Positions 38,601-46,547 of a stretch of 64,000 nt of DNA are shown here, one piece after another. Source of the stretch: Chitinophaga parva (GTDB taxonomy: Bacteria; Bacteroidota; Bacteroidia; Chitinophagales; Chitinophagaceae). A model generated the notes under the pieces. That model did not search any database. It was not told where the DNA came from and saw only the letters and a program-made list of their open reading frames with translations. Numbering within the stretch: position 1 is the stretch's first letter; each line of letters begins with the position of its first letter. Made by a program: the position numbers and the translations under genes. Location: assembly GCF_003071345.1 (NCBI RefSeq), contig NZ_QCYK01000002.1, positions 1,674,001 to 1,738,000 of the forward strand, read 5' to 3'.

Positions 38601-38714
38601 GGCATCGGGCTGTTCATTACCAAGAGCCAGGTAGAAGCCATGGGCGGCAGCATCCGCGCGGAGAGTAAGTTAGGTGAAGGAACCAAATTTATCATTACAT
38701 TTAAGGCCGAATGA
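35691..38714 (+). CDS. Multi-PAS sensor histidine kinase, 1,007 aa
   Basis: No membrane helix is seen, so this is probably a cytoplasmic sensor. From residue 1 to about 780 the protein is a string of PAS-type units; some five or six can be guessed from PAS/PAC boundaries such as GYVALGFDVTQRKQQE, VALMNDVTEKKRQES and IYGVVQDITEQYQ. A coiled coil then leads into the kinase core with His798 in HITSHNLRAPIANLK and an HATPase with EDNGIGIDMDRFGSKLFGF and KGIGLFITKSQVEAMGG. The H-box (SHNLRAP rather than SHELRTP) puts it in the HWE/PAS-kinase-like variants common in Bacteroidetes. Its stop overlaps the response regulator start by four bases (ATGA), so the two are likely partners. Confidence 0.9.
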   Translation: MPMNIAMMKQVLDVIRDPVAVYDKNCCLLEMNAAFGAEILKYQGIALQKGDSLRALGNRIPLFGYETPDWQRALLGESFQYVKSARLPNLAAPAHFEISFKPLVSDSGEVQAAFFVCRNISNELNYARDLRRSDIQLQSIQQAINSCALVLMLDINWQILSAYPHACVMLQQPEPLLRGRNFAEMTGLSAREEWPLADQQLRAGQTWRSELRYTLQDRKEIWIDVSITPVTDERRAVTGYVALGFDVTQRKQQEIQIRENESFFREVLEKLPIGLQEFSPQGLSIDMNTVQRGIWGKDHPIMTQPGYNLLSDPYYQRNGLCDLFLEVLQRKEAVKKELLLKYKEEQQGSITRVSPAYYEATVFPILNEQQEVSFLFLILDEITDKKLAKIAVEKNQRLLDNIIENLPMGYIQFDNFGFIQRVNQSQRSFFNSPSVDNPAEHYNILSDPFSRLFQLDNLFMEVLQKNRMIRTEKKLDFSREQKWTNVRREVYIDMTVFPVEDPVDKDLIVVALMNDVTEKKRQESENTKSQELLLQTGEIGKIGGWELDVRKKYLRWSDETYKIHEIPLYPPITFARLQAFYDEESQALLLSMLRDIIRGKKPNDVQLTLRTSRGNTKRVRAIGRPVYENNKLVRIYGVVQDITEQYQMRGQLTRNQEMMRLFFDAIDMGYAAIEDDGRVTYLNRKAQQIIRRNVRTESNIFELFPWMVNTTFHARLNEAINRRVSQSFNGYFQRVDRWYDFLIAPMREGGVSVFFRDITDSKKMSKELRRANEQLNGLNKNLVKQNRQLEEFAHITSHNLRAPIANLKALMQMHNEASAQAERDLYLGMLHEVIKKIDETLNDLVEVVQIRKDVNVEREWLNFADRVQHLKEILYMDIETSGMQLTTDFEEAPGIEYPKVYLDSIIQNMITNAIRYRSPERPPKLHLKATREEEYVVLTAEDNGIGIDMDRFGSKLFGFRKTFHKNKDAKGIGLFITKSQVEAMGGSIRAESKLGEGTKFIITFKAE

Positions 38715-39130
38715 TCCCTATTATGAGCATGAAGGCCTTTAACATGATATTTATTGTAGACGATGATCCTATTCACCAGCAGATCTCACAGATCATGCTG
38801 GAACGCCTGGGCGTTGCTAAAAAGATCATGAAGTTCTGTGATGCGGAGGAAGTGCTCACCTATCTCAAGGCCCATCTCACGGAGGCGTCTGCCATGCCGG
38901 ACATTATTCTCCTGGACCTGAACATGCCGGTAATGGATGGCTGGGATTTTCTCAACGAATACGCAAACCTTTACCAGAAGATCCCGCACAGCGTGCGCAT
39001 TTACGTACTTACCTCTTCCATTGATGAGAAGGACAAGGAGCGCGTAAGCCAATATCATTTTGTGAACGGCTACCTCACCAAGCCGCTGGCGCAAAGCGTG
39101 ATGATGAAATTGCTGGAAGAGGCGCAATAG
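38711..39130 (+). CDS. Single-domain response regulator
   Basis: 139-residue receiver with no output domain: acidic cluster in MIFIVDDDPIHQQ, phospho-acceptor Asp69 in IILLDLNMPVMDGW, Thr in IYVLTSSI and Lys in GYLTKPL. The long insertion around KAHLTEASAMP is typical of this Bacteroidetes class, which pairs with PAS kinases. The start could be any of three nearby ATGs (38711, 38723, 38729); the first overlaps the kinase stop. A terminator follows after 33 bases. Confidence 0.9.
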   Translation: MIPIMSMKAFNMIFIVDDDPIHQQISQIMLERLGVAKKIMKFCDAEEVLTYLKAHLTEASAMPDIILLDLNMPVMDGWDFLNEYANLYQKIPHSVRIYVLTSSIDEKDKERVSQYHFVNGYLTKPLAQSVMMKLLEEAQ

Positions 39131-39163
39131 GCGCAAGTTCTAAACGAAGATATTTTGTACTTA

Positions 39164-39197
39164 AAAAGTCCAATGCACGGTGGTGTATTGGACTTTT
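39164..39197. terminator. Terminator hairpin, reverse copy of the one at 28682
   Basis: AAAAGTCCAATGCAC (39164-39178), loop GGTG, GTGTATTGGACTTTT (39183-39197). These arms are the reverse complement of those at 28682-28715. It serves the response regulator (+) and rpe (-). Confidence 0.85.
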
Positions 39198-39208
39198 GGT
39201 TTTTTATG

Positions 39209-39877
39209 CTATTTCCCGGCCATGGCGGCCGCTTTCAATTCCGCAATCGCCTTCACGGGGTCCGGCGCGCCAAACACGCTGCTACCCGCCACCAGCACAT
39301 CCGCGCCCGCGTGGATGATATCCGCGGCATTGTGGGCGCTGATGCCGCCATCTACTTCAATGAGGGCCTTGGCACCTGTTTCGTTGATCAGCTTACGGAG
39401 CTGGCGCAGCTTCTGGTAGGTTTGCGGGATGAAGGATTGCCCGCCAAAGCCGGGATTCACGCTCATCACCAGTATCAGGTCTACGTCTGTAATGATATTC
39501 TCCAGCTGGCCAATGGTGGTGTGGGGATTGATGGCCACGCCGGCTTTCATGCCCAGGTCTTTGATCTGCTGGATATTGCGGTGCAGGTGGGGACAGGTTT
39601 CATAATGCACGGTAAGGATGTCTGCTCCGGCTTTTTTAAAATCGGCGGCATACTTTTCCGGCTCCACGATCATGAGGTGCACATCGCAGGTTTTTTTGAT
39701 CATCTTTTTCACCGCCGCAATAATGGGCATGCCAAAGCTGATGTTCGGCACAAAACGGCCGTCCATCACGTCCAGGTGCAGCCAGTCGGCCTCACTGTTA
39801 TTGATGATGTCCACCGCCTGCGCAATGTGCAGGAAATCCGCTGCCAGTAAGGAGGGCGCTATATAAGGAGTGCTCAT
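39209..39877 (-). CDS. rpe: Ribulose-phosphate 3-epimerase
   Basis: Interconverts ribulose 5-phosphate and xylulose 5-phosphate in the pentose phosphate pathway. 222 residues form a complete TIM barrel. Active-site blocks seen: PSLLAADFLHI, WLHLDVMDGRFVPNISFG with metal-binding His and Asp, CDVHLMIVEPEKY, MSVNPGFGGQSFI and EVDGGISAHNA. Single gene, convergent with the response regulator. Confidence 0.97.
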   Translation of the reverse strand: MSTPYIAPSLLAADFLHIAQAVDIINNSEADWLHLDVMDGRFVPNISFGMPIIAAVKKMIKKTCDVHLMIVEPEKYAADFKKAGADILTVHYETCPHLHRNIQQIKDLGMKAGVAINPHTTIGQLENIITDVDLILVMSVNPGFGGQSFIPQTYQKLRQLRKLINETGAKALIEVDGGISAHNAADIIHAGADVLVAGSSVFGAPDPVKAIAELKAAAMAGK

Positions 39878-39962
39878 GGTCAGAATAGTAAGCTTGGTTT
39901 TTAGAAACAGTTATACAGCAAGTTAACGATCTCGCGGTTAAAAAAGGTGGCCTGTTCCTGAT

Positions 39963-40991
39963 TTATCCATGTAAACGGTCCAGCGCGGCCTGTGCCTCAG
40001 GGAAAGACTTTTTGAAAGACAGCGCTTTCCGGTAGTCTTCTTTGGCGGCCGCACTGTTACCCAGTTTTTCTTCACAGGCGCCCCGCAGGAAGTAGGCATC
40101 CGCGCTGGTAGGATGCGTCCTGGCGGCCATGCTGTAATAGGTAACGCCTTGTTTCCACTGGCCCTGCAGGCGGGCTATATCGCCCAGGGCAAAGTAGGCA
40201 TTGGTATATTCCGCATCCGTTAGTATGCATTGTTTGTAGGCTTCAACAGCAGCGGCGTAATTTTTTTGTGCCTGGTAAAAATCACCGGCGGCCATCATGG
40301 GGTCACCGCTGGTAGGATCCAGCTGGGCGGCCTGTTTGTAATAGCTGATTGCTTTGGGATTGTGCTGGGCGGAGAGCAGGTCGCCCAGTTCCATCACGGC
40401 ATCAAACTGTGGGTTCTTGCCAGCCGCCAGGATGGCCTCCGTGAGGTATTGAATGGCCATGGCCGTGTCTTTTTGTTCTTCTGCCACGCGTGCCCGCAGG
40501 TAGCCGGCTTTATCCCTGGAATGCTCATCCCTGGCCAGTTCCGTGATAGCGCTATCTGCGCTGGTGTATTGTTTGTTTTCAATGAGCGCCAGTGCCAGGC
40601 GGTATTTTAAGTAATAATCATTTGGGGAGATATGCAGGGCCTGGCGGAAGTAGCCGATGGCCTTTGGGTATAATGAATTATTGATCGCAGCCTCGCCGGC
40701 GGCAGCAGGAAAATCTGCTATGCGCGGATTGAGGCTGGTGGCCTTTTCCAGGTCGGCCAGGGCCAGGGCAGGCTGGGTGTTGAACAGGGCCAGTCCGCGG
40801 CGGTAATATAAAGAAGAAGCAGTGGGAAACATTTTAATAGAATCCGTAAGCGGTGCCACATCCGGCGCATACAGCGCAGAATCAATGGTGCCGGGTGCGG
40901 CGGGTGTGGCAGTTGTTTCAGCTGGCTTTTGCCTGGTCTGGCAGGCGGCCAGTAAGAGCAGCAACGGTAATACGCGGGGGATGTATTTCAT
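39963..40991 (-). CDS. TPR-repeat lipoprotein
   Basis: Lipoprotein signal peptide MKYIPRVLPLLLLLAAC with lipobox LAAC, then a Thr/Ala/Pro linker and about eight tetratricopeptide-like helix pairs to the C-terminus (for example SLYYRRGLALFNTQPALALA and AYFALGDIARLQGQWKQGVT). Such proteins are scaffolds in the periplasm or at the outer membrane; the partner is unknown. 342 residues. It lies between rpe and the thr operon but shows no functional tie to either. Confidence 0.9.
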   Translation of the reverse strand: MKYIPRVLPLLLLLAACQTRQKPAETTATPAAPGTIDSALYAPDVAPLTDSIKMFPTASSLYYRRGLALFNTQPALALADLEKATSLNPRIADFPAAAGEAAINNSLYPKAIGYFRQALHISPNDYYLKYRLALALIENKQYTSADSAITELARDEHSRDKAGYLRARVAEEQKDTAMAIQYLTEAILAAGKNPQFDAVMELGDLLSAQHNPKAISYYKQAAQLDPTSGDPMMAAGDFYQAQKNYAAAVEAYKQCILTDAEYTNAYFALGDIARLQGQWKQGVTYYSMAARTHPTSADAYFLRGACEEKLGNSAAAKEDYRKALSFKKSFPEAQAALDRLHG

Positions 40992-41128
40992 AGGCCGTAA
41001 AGCTAGTGAGAAAGGTTGATTTTAGGAAAGGGGATGGCAGCGGTGAATACCCACGCCATGGGCGTTCGCGAAAAATTAAGTACTGGATGGAGAAAATTTT
41101 CACACCGGTGGCCAGGGCGGCATAACAT

Positions 41129-41161
41129 AAAAGCTGCACCGGTTTTACAGGTGCAGCTTTT
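41129..41161 (-). terminator. Terminator of the thr operon
   Basis: AAAAGCTGCACC (41129-41140) pairs with GGTGCAGCTTTT (41150-41161), a 12-bp stem 27 bases past the thrC stop. Confidence 0.85.
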
Positions 41162-41187
41162 GTGATAATGTAGCATACAAAAACCTG

Positions 41188-42489
41188 TTATTGTGCCAGC
41201 AGCCAGCTTTTCAGCGCGGCGTCGTCTGCGGGCAGCAGGGTGCTTTGTTTGGCTTTGGAAAACAGTTCCCGTACGCGCTCCGGTGTTACAATGCAGGGTT
41301 GTAACGAGGGGGGGGCTGTATCGGCAAACTTGACCGGGTGGGCGGTTTCCAGGAATACGCCGGTAAAGTCTGCGTGGTCTGCCAGGTATTTTTTCAGGCC
41401 CAGGTAACCTACGGCGCCATGCGGGTCCATCATATAGCCATCTGCTTTGTACACGGCTTCCATGGCGGCTACGGTGGCGGCATCGTCAAAGCTGTAACCG
41501 GTTAGTTTGGACGTGAGGGCCGGGAAACTTTGCTGGAACAGTTCCAGCACGCGCACAAAGTTGCTGGGCGCTGCCACGTCCATGGCATTGCTCAGGGTGG
41601 CAATGGCGGCGGCGGGTTTGTACTCGCCGCTGTGCAGGTAGCGGGGTACGGTGTCATTCACATTGGTGGAGGCGATGAAATGGTCAATGGGCAGGCCCAG
41701 TACCGATGCCAGGATGCCGGCGCAGATATTGCCAAAGTTGCCACTGGGCACGGAGAAGGCCAGCTTTTCCTTGCCCTGCGCCTTCAGTTGTTTTACGGCC
41801 AGGAAGTAGTAGAACATCTGGGGCAGCCAGCGGGCCACGTTGATGGAATTGGCAGAAGTAAGCAGCACATGTTGTTGCAGTTCCGTATCCAGGAAGGCGC
41901 TCTTCACCATGCGCTGGCAATCATCAAAGGTACCCTGCACTTCCAGGGCCCTGATGTTGCCACCCAGGGTGGTGAGTTGTTTTTCCTGCAGGGTGCTCAC
42001 CTTACCGGAAGGGTAGAGGATCACTACATTAATGCCGGGTACATTGTAAAAGCCTGCGGCCACGGCGCCGCCGGTATCGCCGGAAGTGGCCACCAGTACG
42101 GTTACCGGGCGCTTGTCATTGCGCAGCACATAACCCAGGCAGCCGGCCATGAAGCGGGCGCCCACGTCCTTAAACGCGAGGGTAGGGCCATGGAATAACT
42201 CCAGCGCATATACGTTTTTTTCCACGGCATGCACCGGGAAAGGAAAGCTCAGGGTATCTGCCACGATCTTGCGCAGCACGTTTTCAGGGATCTCATCGCC
42301 CACGAAGGGGGCAATGATGCGGTAGGCAATTTCATGATCGCTGTACTGGCCCAGGTTTTCCATGAATTCCTTGCCCGGCGTGGGCAGGGATGCGGGGAAA
42401 TACAGGCCGCGGTCCGGCGCCAGGCCCTGTACTACGGCGTCTGCAAAAGATACTTTCCGGGAATGGTCATTTAAGCTATAATACTGCAT
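41188..42489 (-). CDS. thrC: Threonine synthase
   Basis: PLP enzyme converting O-phosphohomoserine to threonine. 433 residues, the size of the E. coli-type enzyme. The PLP lysine is in HGPTLAFKDVGARFM; SGDTGGAVAAGF and SVPSGNFGNICAG are the phosphate-binding loops, and the N-terminus MQYYSLNDHSRKVSFADAV is characteristic. Last gene of thrABC, 14 bases after thrB, and followed by the operon terminator. Confidence 0.97.
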   Translation of the reverse strand: MQYYSLNDHSRKVSFADAVVQGLAPDRGLYFPASLPTPGKEFMENLGQYSDHEIAYRIIAPFVGDEIPENVLRKIVADTLSFPFPVHAVEKNVYALELFHGPTLAFKDVGARFMAGCLGYVLRNDKRPVTVLVATSGDTGGAVAAGFYNVPGINVVILYPSGKVSTLQEKQLTTLGGNIRALEVQGTFDDCQRMVKSAFLDTELQQHVLLTSANSINVARWLPQMFYYFLAVKQLKAQGKEKLAFSVPSGNFGNICAGILASVLGLPIDHFIASTNVNDTVPRYLHSGEYKPAAAIATLSNAMDVAAPSNFVRVLELFQQSFPALTSKLTGYSFDDAATVAAMEAVYKADGYMMDPHGAVGYLGLKKYLADHADFTGVFLETAHPVKFADTAPPSLQPCIVTPERVRELFSKAKQSTLLPADDAALKSWLLAQ

Positions 42490-42503
42490 GTCTGTTCTTG
42501 TTT

Positions 42504-43439
42504 TTAAAAGGGCACCACTCTTGTGCCCTGGGTGCTGATGGGCGATACATAGATCCTGTAATCCACGCCCAGCGGCGCATACACTTCGTTCATCACGGCC
42601 TGTACCTGCCGGGCGGTAGCCTCCCCGCGGCTCAGCATGAACACGGAAGGACCGCTACCGGAAATGCCGCCACCCAGGGCGCCGGCTTCCTTGCATTTGC
42701 GCTTCAGCTCCTGGAACGCGGGGATGAGGATGGAGCGCACCGGCTCCACGATCACATCTTCCAGGGAGCGGGAAATGAGGCCGTAGTCTTCCTGGTAAAG
42801 GCCCGCCACCAGTGCGGCCACATTGCCCCACTGCTTGATGGCGTCTGTCATGAGCACCTTCTGTTTCAGGATGGCGCGGGCATCGGAGGTCTTTACTTCT
42901 ATCTGTGGATGGATCACCGTGACCCACAATTCCTTTGGGGTGTGCAGGGCGGTAATGTCCAGCGGCTGGTAGCTGCGCACCAGGGTGAAGCCGCCCATGA
43001 TGGCCGGTGCCACGTTGTCTGCATGCGCGGCGCCACTGGCCAGGCGTTCCCCTTCCATGGCAAAACGGATGAGTTGCTTGTTGTCATAAGGCCTGCCAAA
43101 GAGCTCATTCATACCCACGGCTGCCGCTGCGCTGCTGGCGGCACTGGAGCCAATGCCGCTGCCGGGGGCAATGTTCTTGAATATCTCCATTTCCACGCCG
43201 GCATCCGGCTGTTCCAGCTTTTTGAGAAAGTGCTGGGCCACTACGCCACACACATTCTGCGAAGCTTCCAGTGGCAGGTCTGCCCCATGATTGGCCAGGA
43301 TGCGGATGCCTGGTTCACTGCTGCGGCGCAGGATGATCTCATCGCCGGGGGCGTCAATGGCGAGGCCTATTACGTCAAAGCCACAAGCCACATTGGCCAC
43401 TGTGGCGGGAGCGAATATTTTAATACAGTCTGCTTCCAT
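42504..43439 (-). CDS. thrB: Homoserine kinase (GHMP family)
   Basis: Phosphorylates homoserine with ATP, the step before ThrC. 311 residues. The GHMP ATP loop is seen as GSGIGSSAASSAAAA, and other blocks are APATVANVACGFDVIGLAI near the start and GISGSGPSVFML near the end. It follows thrA after 47 bases and precedes thrC by 14. A three-unit octamer repeat fills part of the space in front of its ATG. Confidence 0.97.
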   Translation of the reverse strand: MEADCIKIFAPATVANVACGFDVIGLAIDAPGDEIILRRSSEPGIRILANHGADLPLEASQNVCGVVAQHFLKKLEQPDAGVEMEIFKNIAPGSGIGSSAASSAAAAVGMNELFGRPYDNKQLIRFAMEGERLASGAAHADNVAPAIMGGFTLVRSYQPLDITALHTPKELWVTVIHPQIEVKTSDARAILKQKVLMTDAIKQWGNVAALVAGLYQEDYGLISRSLEDVIVEPVRSILIPAFQELKRKCKEAGALGGGISGSGPSVFMLSRGEATARQVQAVMNEVYAPLGVDYRIYVSPISTQGTRVVPF

Positions 43440-43449
43440 CGGCTGGATT

Positions 43450-43473
43450 GTTAGATTGTTAAATGGTTAGATT
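43450..43473 (-). repeat. Octamer repeat before thrB
   Basis: Minus strand AATCTAAC, CATTTAAC, AATCTAAC in tandem, ending 10 bases before the thrB ATG. Same family as at 9583, 51404, 54129 and 62549. Confidence 0.6.
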
Positions 43474-43486
43474 GATACGTTGTCAT

Positions 43487-45928
43487 TTATCTCGCCGTAC
43501 GGATAATGTCTGCAAAAATGCCCGATGCGGTGACGTCTGCCCCTGCGCCGGCGCCCTTTACAATGAGGGGCTGGTCTGCGTAGCGGGTGGTGGTAAAGAG
43601 CACAATGTTGTCTTTGCCCTGCAGGTTGTAGAAAGGATGGTCCGGGCCTACCGATTGAAGGCCTACAGACGCTTTACCATCTTCATACGATGCCACGAAC
43701 TTCAGGCGCTTGCCTTCTTTTTCGGCGGCTTCGCGGAGGCCATTGAAATGGCTGGCAAATATATCCAGCTGGTCATAGAAGGCCGGCACGGAAGGTGCAT
43801 GCAGCGCGGCTTCCGGCAGGAAGGAGTGGTTGATGATGTCTTCCATTTCCATGCGGGCACCGCTTTCACGGGCCAGGATGAGGATCTTGCGGGCTACGTC
43901 CACGCCGCTCAGGTCTATACGCGGATCGGGCTCGGTGTAGCCTTCATCCTGTGCGGCCTGCACCACGTTGCGGAAGCTGGCATTGCCCACAAAATGATTG
44001 AACACAAAATTGAGGCTGCCGGAAAGTACAGCCTGGATCTTTTTTACCTGGTCACCACTACGCACCAGGTCGTTCAGGGTGTTGATCACCGGCAGGCCTG
44101 CGCCCACATTGGTTTCAAAGAGGAAAGAAGCGTTGAACTGGCGGGCCAGTTCCTTGAGTTGTTTATAATTGGCGTAGTTGGAAGAGCAGGCAATTTTATT
44201 GCAGGTCACCACGGAGATGCCGTGTTGCAGGAACTCGCTGTATACCCTGGCCACGGAGGCACTGGCGGTGTTGTCTACAAATACGCTGTTGCGCAGGTTC
44301 AGTTTTTTTACTTGCTGCACAAAGGCGTCCATGTCCATGCGCTCACCGCTTACCAGGGCATCCCGCCATTCGCCGGAGGCGATCCCTTTTTCCCGGAAGG
44401 CCATCTGCTTGCTGTTAGCCACCCCTATCACGCGGATGTGCAGGCCCAGTTCTGCTTCCAGGTAGTGGTGCTGTTGCTGCAGTTGTTCCAGCAGCTTGCT
44501 GCCCACGTTGCCCACACCGGCTATGAACAGGTTCACCTGCTTGGTGGGTGTTTCAAAGAAGGCTTCGTGCAGCACGTTCAGCGCTTTCTTAATGTCGTTC
44601 TTATTAATAACGGTGGAGATATTTTTTTCCGTGGAGCCCTGTGCAATAGCGCGGATATTGATCCCGTTGCGGCCCAAAGCACCAAACAGTTTGCCGCTGG
44701 TGCCGTGGTGGTTCTTCATTTTATCGCCTACTACGGCAATGATGCTCAGGTCGCGCTCCACGATGAGGGGCTCTATTTTCTTTTCATGGATCTCCTGCCC
44801 AAACTCGCTGTCCACCGCGGCTTTGGCCTTCAGCATGTCTGCTTCATGGATGCCCACGGTGATGGAGTGCTCGGAAGAGCTTTGCGTGATCAGGATCACG
44901 TTAATGCGGGCATGCAGCAGCGCATCAAACAGGCGCTTGCTGAAGCCGGGAATGCCTACCATGCCGCTGCCTTCCAGGGTAAGCAGCGCAATGTGCTGGA
45001 TGCCGGAAATGCCTGTTACCGGGAAGTTACGCTCGGTGCTGTTCTGTATCAGCGTGCCATGATCGGCAGGGGCAAATGTATTTTTGATCCAGATGGGAAT
45101 GCGTTTGTTCATCACCGGCTGGATGGTGGGCGGGTAGATCACTTTGGCGCCAAAGTGGGAGAGCTCCATGGCTTCTTCATAAGAGATGTGGGCAATGGGC
45201 AGGGCCTGCGATACCAGGCGTGGATCGGCGGTCATCATGCCGCTTACGTCCGTCCAGATGTCCAGCAGGTCTGCATTTACCGCGGCGGCTACGATGGCGG
45301 CCGTGTAGTCAGAGCCCCCGCGGCCCAGGGTCGTGGTCTCACCTTCGGCGGTAGCGGCTACAAAGCCCGGCATTACCACGTATTCCACGGTACTGGCGGC
45401 AAAGAACTGCTGCATTTGATGGTTGGTGGCCAGGAAGTCTACCTGCGCATTGCCAAAACGGTCATCGGTGATGATCACTTCACGGCTGTCTTTCCACGCG
45501 GCGGAAAGGCCCAGTTGTTTCAGTTTTTCTGCCAGCAGGTAAGACGACATCAACTCTCCGAAGCTCATGATCTTGTCCAGCGAACGTTTTGAAAGTTCAC
45601 CTACCTGGAAAATGCCGTCTGTCAGGGTTTCCAGGGCATTCAGTCTTTTTTTTACCTGGCTGATAAGGCCACTGTGTACGGTGATAGGGAAGAGGGTGCG
45701 GATGGTATCGAGGTGCAGGGTTTCAATATCCTGCAGCACGGTTTTATAGTTTTCCTGTCCTTTGGAGGCCAGGGTGCCGCATTGGATCAGTTTATCGGTA
45801 ACGCCGCTCATCGCGGAAACAACAATGGCATAACGGCCAGCGGGTTTGTGCTGCTGGAGGATATGGCACACCTGCTCGATGGCCTTTGCGCTACCTACGG
45901 AGGTACCGCCAAATTTTAGTACTTGCAT
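43487..45928 (-). CDS. thrA: Bifunctional aspartokinase I / homoserine dehydrogenase
   Basis: First and third steps from aspartate towards threonine. 813 residues: aspartokinase (about 1-285) with KFGGTSVGSAKAIEQV and TLGRGGSDYTAA, a tandem ACT region (about 310-455) that would bind threonine for feedback, then homoserine dehydrogenase (about 465-813) with the nucleotide fold IAGVGNVGSKLLEQL and NVGAGLPVINTLNDLVRSGD. The order matches E. coli ThrA. It heads thrABC, and a Thr/Ile-rich leader frame 84 bases upstream suggests transcriptional attenuation by both amino acids. A separate aspartokinase lies at 57622-58884. Confidence 0.97.
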   Translation of the reverse strand: MQVLKFGGTSVGSAKAIEQVCHILQQHKPAGRYAIVVSAMSGVTDKLIQCGTLASKGQENYKTVLQDIETLHLDTIRTLFPITVHSGLISQVKKRLNALETLTDGIFQVGELSKRSLDKIMSFGELMSSYLLAEKLKQLGLSAAWKDSREVIITDDRFGNAQVDFLATNHQMQQFFAASTVEYVVMPGFVAATAEGETTTLGRGGSDYTAAIVAAAVNADLLDIWTDVSGMMTADPRLVSQALPIAHISYEEAMELSHFGAKVIYPPTIQPVMNKRIPIWIKNTFAPADHGTLIQNSTERNFPVTGISGIQHIALLTLEGSGMVGIPGFSKRLFDALLHARINVILITQSSSEHSITVGIHEADMLKAKAAVDSEFGQEIHEKKIEPLIVERDLSIIAVVGDKMKNHHGTSGKLFGALGRNGINIRAIAQGSTEKNISTVINKNDIKKALNVLHEAFFETPTKQVNLFIAGVGNVGSKLLEQLQQQHHYLEAELGLHIRVIGVANSKQMAFREKGIASGEWRDALVSGERMDMDAFVQQVKKLNLRNSVFVDNTASASVARVYSEFLQHGISVVTCNKIACSSNYANYKQLKELARQFNASFLFETNVGAGLPVINTLNDLVRSGDQVKKIQAVLSGSLNFVFNHFVGNASFRNVVQAAQDEGYTEPDPRIDLSGVDVARKILILARESGARMEMEDIINHSFLPEAALHAPSVPAFYDQLDIFASHFNGLREAAEKEGKRLKFVASYEDGKASVGLQSVGPDHPFYNLQGKDNIVLFTTTRYADQPLIVKGAGAGADVTASGIFADIIRTAR

Positions 45929-45959
45929 GTTTGACGAAAGGTTGAAGTTGGAAAGAGTG

Positions 45960-46028
45960 CCGGCTTCTGCCGGAAGTGTACCAGGTACTGGTCTGTGGAC
46001 GATATGAATAGATTAACCCCGAAGGGTT
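45960..46028 (-). promoter_or_regulatory. Hairpins between the thr leader frame and thrA
   Basis: Three small hairpins sit in order behind the Thr/Ile codons. AACCC/GGGTT with a TTCG tetraloop (46028-46015) covers the leader stop codon; ACCAG/CTGGT lies at 45992-45980; CCGGC-AGAA-GCCGG lies at 45973-45960. The last could be the attenuator stem, but its tail CACTCTTTCC is a poor T-run. The exact switching cannot be settled by eye. Confidence 0.4.
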
Positions 46029-46135
46029 GTAATAATGGTGGTGGTAATAATGGAGATCACACCAAAAGCCACGGTAGTGCCGGTTGCAGGGGCGCTGCAA
46101 ATGGAGGAGAAGTGATATGTAGACTTACGGGACAC
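46013..46135 (-). CDS. Putative thr operon leader peptide
   Basis: On the minus strand, a small frame upstream of thrA contains the codons ATC TCC ATT ATT ACC ACC, then ACC ATT ATT ACA ACC: five Ile and five Thr among eleven residues (ISIITTTIITT), followed by LRG and a stop 84 bases before the thrA ATG. This is the same amino-acid signature and position as E. coli ThrL. No ATG is in frame; the start could be GTG at 46135 (40 aa, VSRKSTYHFSSIC...) or GTG at 46072 (19 aa, VAFGVIS...). A -7-like CATTTTTG at 46167-46160 favours the first. Inference: ribosome stalling on these codons senses charged tRNA-Thr and tRNA-Ile. Confidence 0.55.
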   Translation of the reverse strand: MSRKSTYHFSSICSAPATGTTVAFGVISIITTTIITTLRG

Positions 46136-46547
46136 TGGGTGTTTGTGACTTTCTGGAAACAAAAATGCGAAATAGCATTGGCATTTGCAATAGCAATTGT
46201 CAAACTTTTGAAATTATTTAAAGAAAGCGTTGGTTTTTATATAAATGCTGTAGCAACTAATGTAACGGGCATGGTTATTTTTTTTCTCATTCACGGGGAA
46301 TAGCCTTACATTAGCCTTGGAAAACAATCACTACTTTGGCATCGTTGCTTAAAAATACTGAACAGCTCCGCTACTATTGTCTCATGGCCACCCTGGCTAT
46401 GGATTCAACGATGTAATGCCTTTTTTACCCAAGTACATTTATTAATGGTGTTCCTTGTACCTGCGTGCTACCGTTTGTAGCCCACGCCGTGTACAATCAC
46501 CCTGTATGAATATTCCACTCCTTTTTTCCTGATTTCAATATTCAGTC

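Larger units (their letters stand above)
45929..46547. other. Divergent gap between thrA and hmgA
   Basis: The thrA side holds the leader frame, hairpins and a -7-like box described separately. The hmgA side (46170-46547) is AT-rich with no supportable gene; TACATTTA near 46432 is a weak -7 match for hmgA. Confidence 0.5.

Noticed and set aside
43463..45592. 709-codon open frame on the plus strand opposite thrA
   Set aside because: It lies wholly antisense to a well-conserved thrA and its product shows no family features; high third-position GC keeps this frame open. Similar long antisense frames lie opposite the DUF3857 genes (for example 22255-23988).
45891..46100. 69-codon frame upstream of thrA as a gene
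   Set aside because: It overlaps the thrA start and reads as His/Tyr-rich nonsense; it is the out-of-frame shadow of the Thr/Ile codon run.
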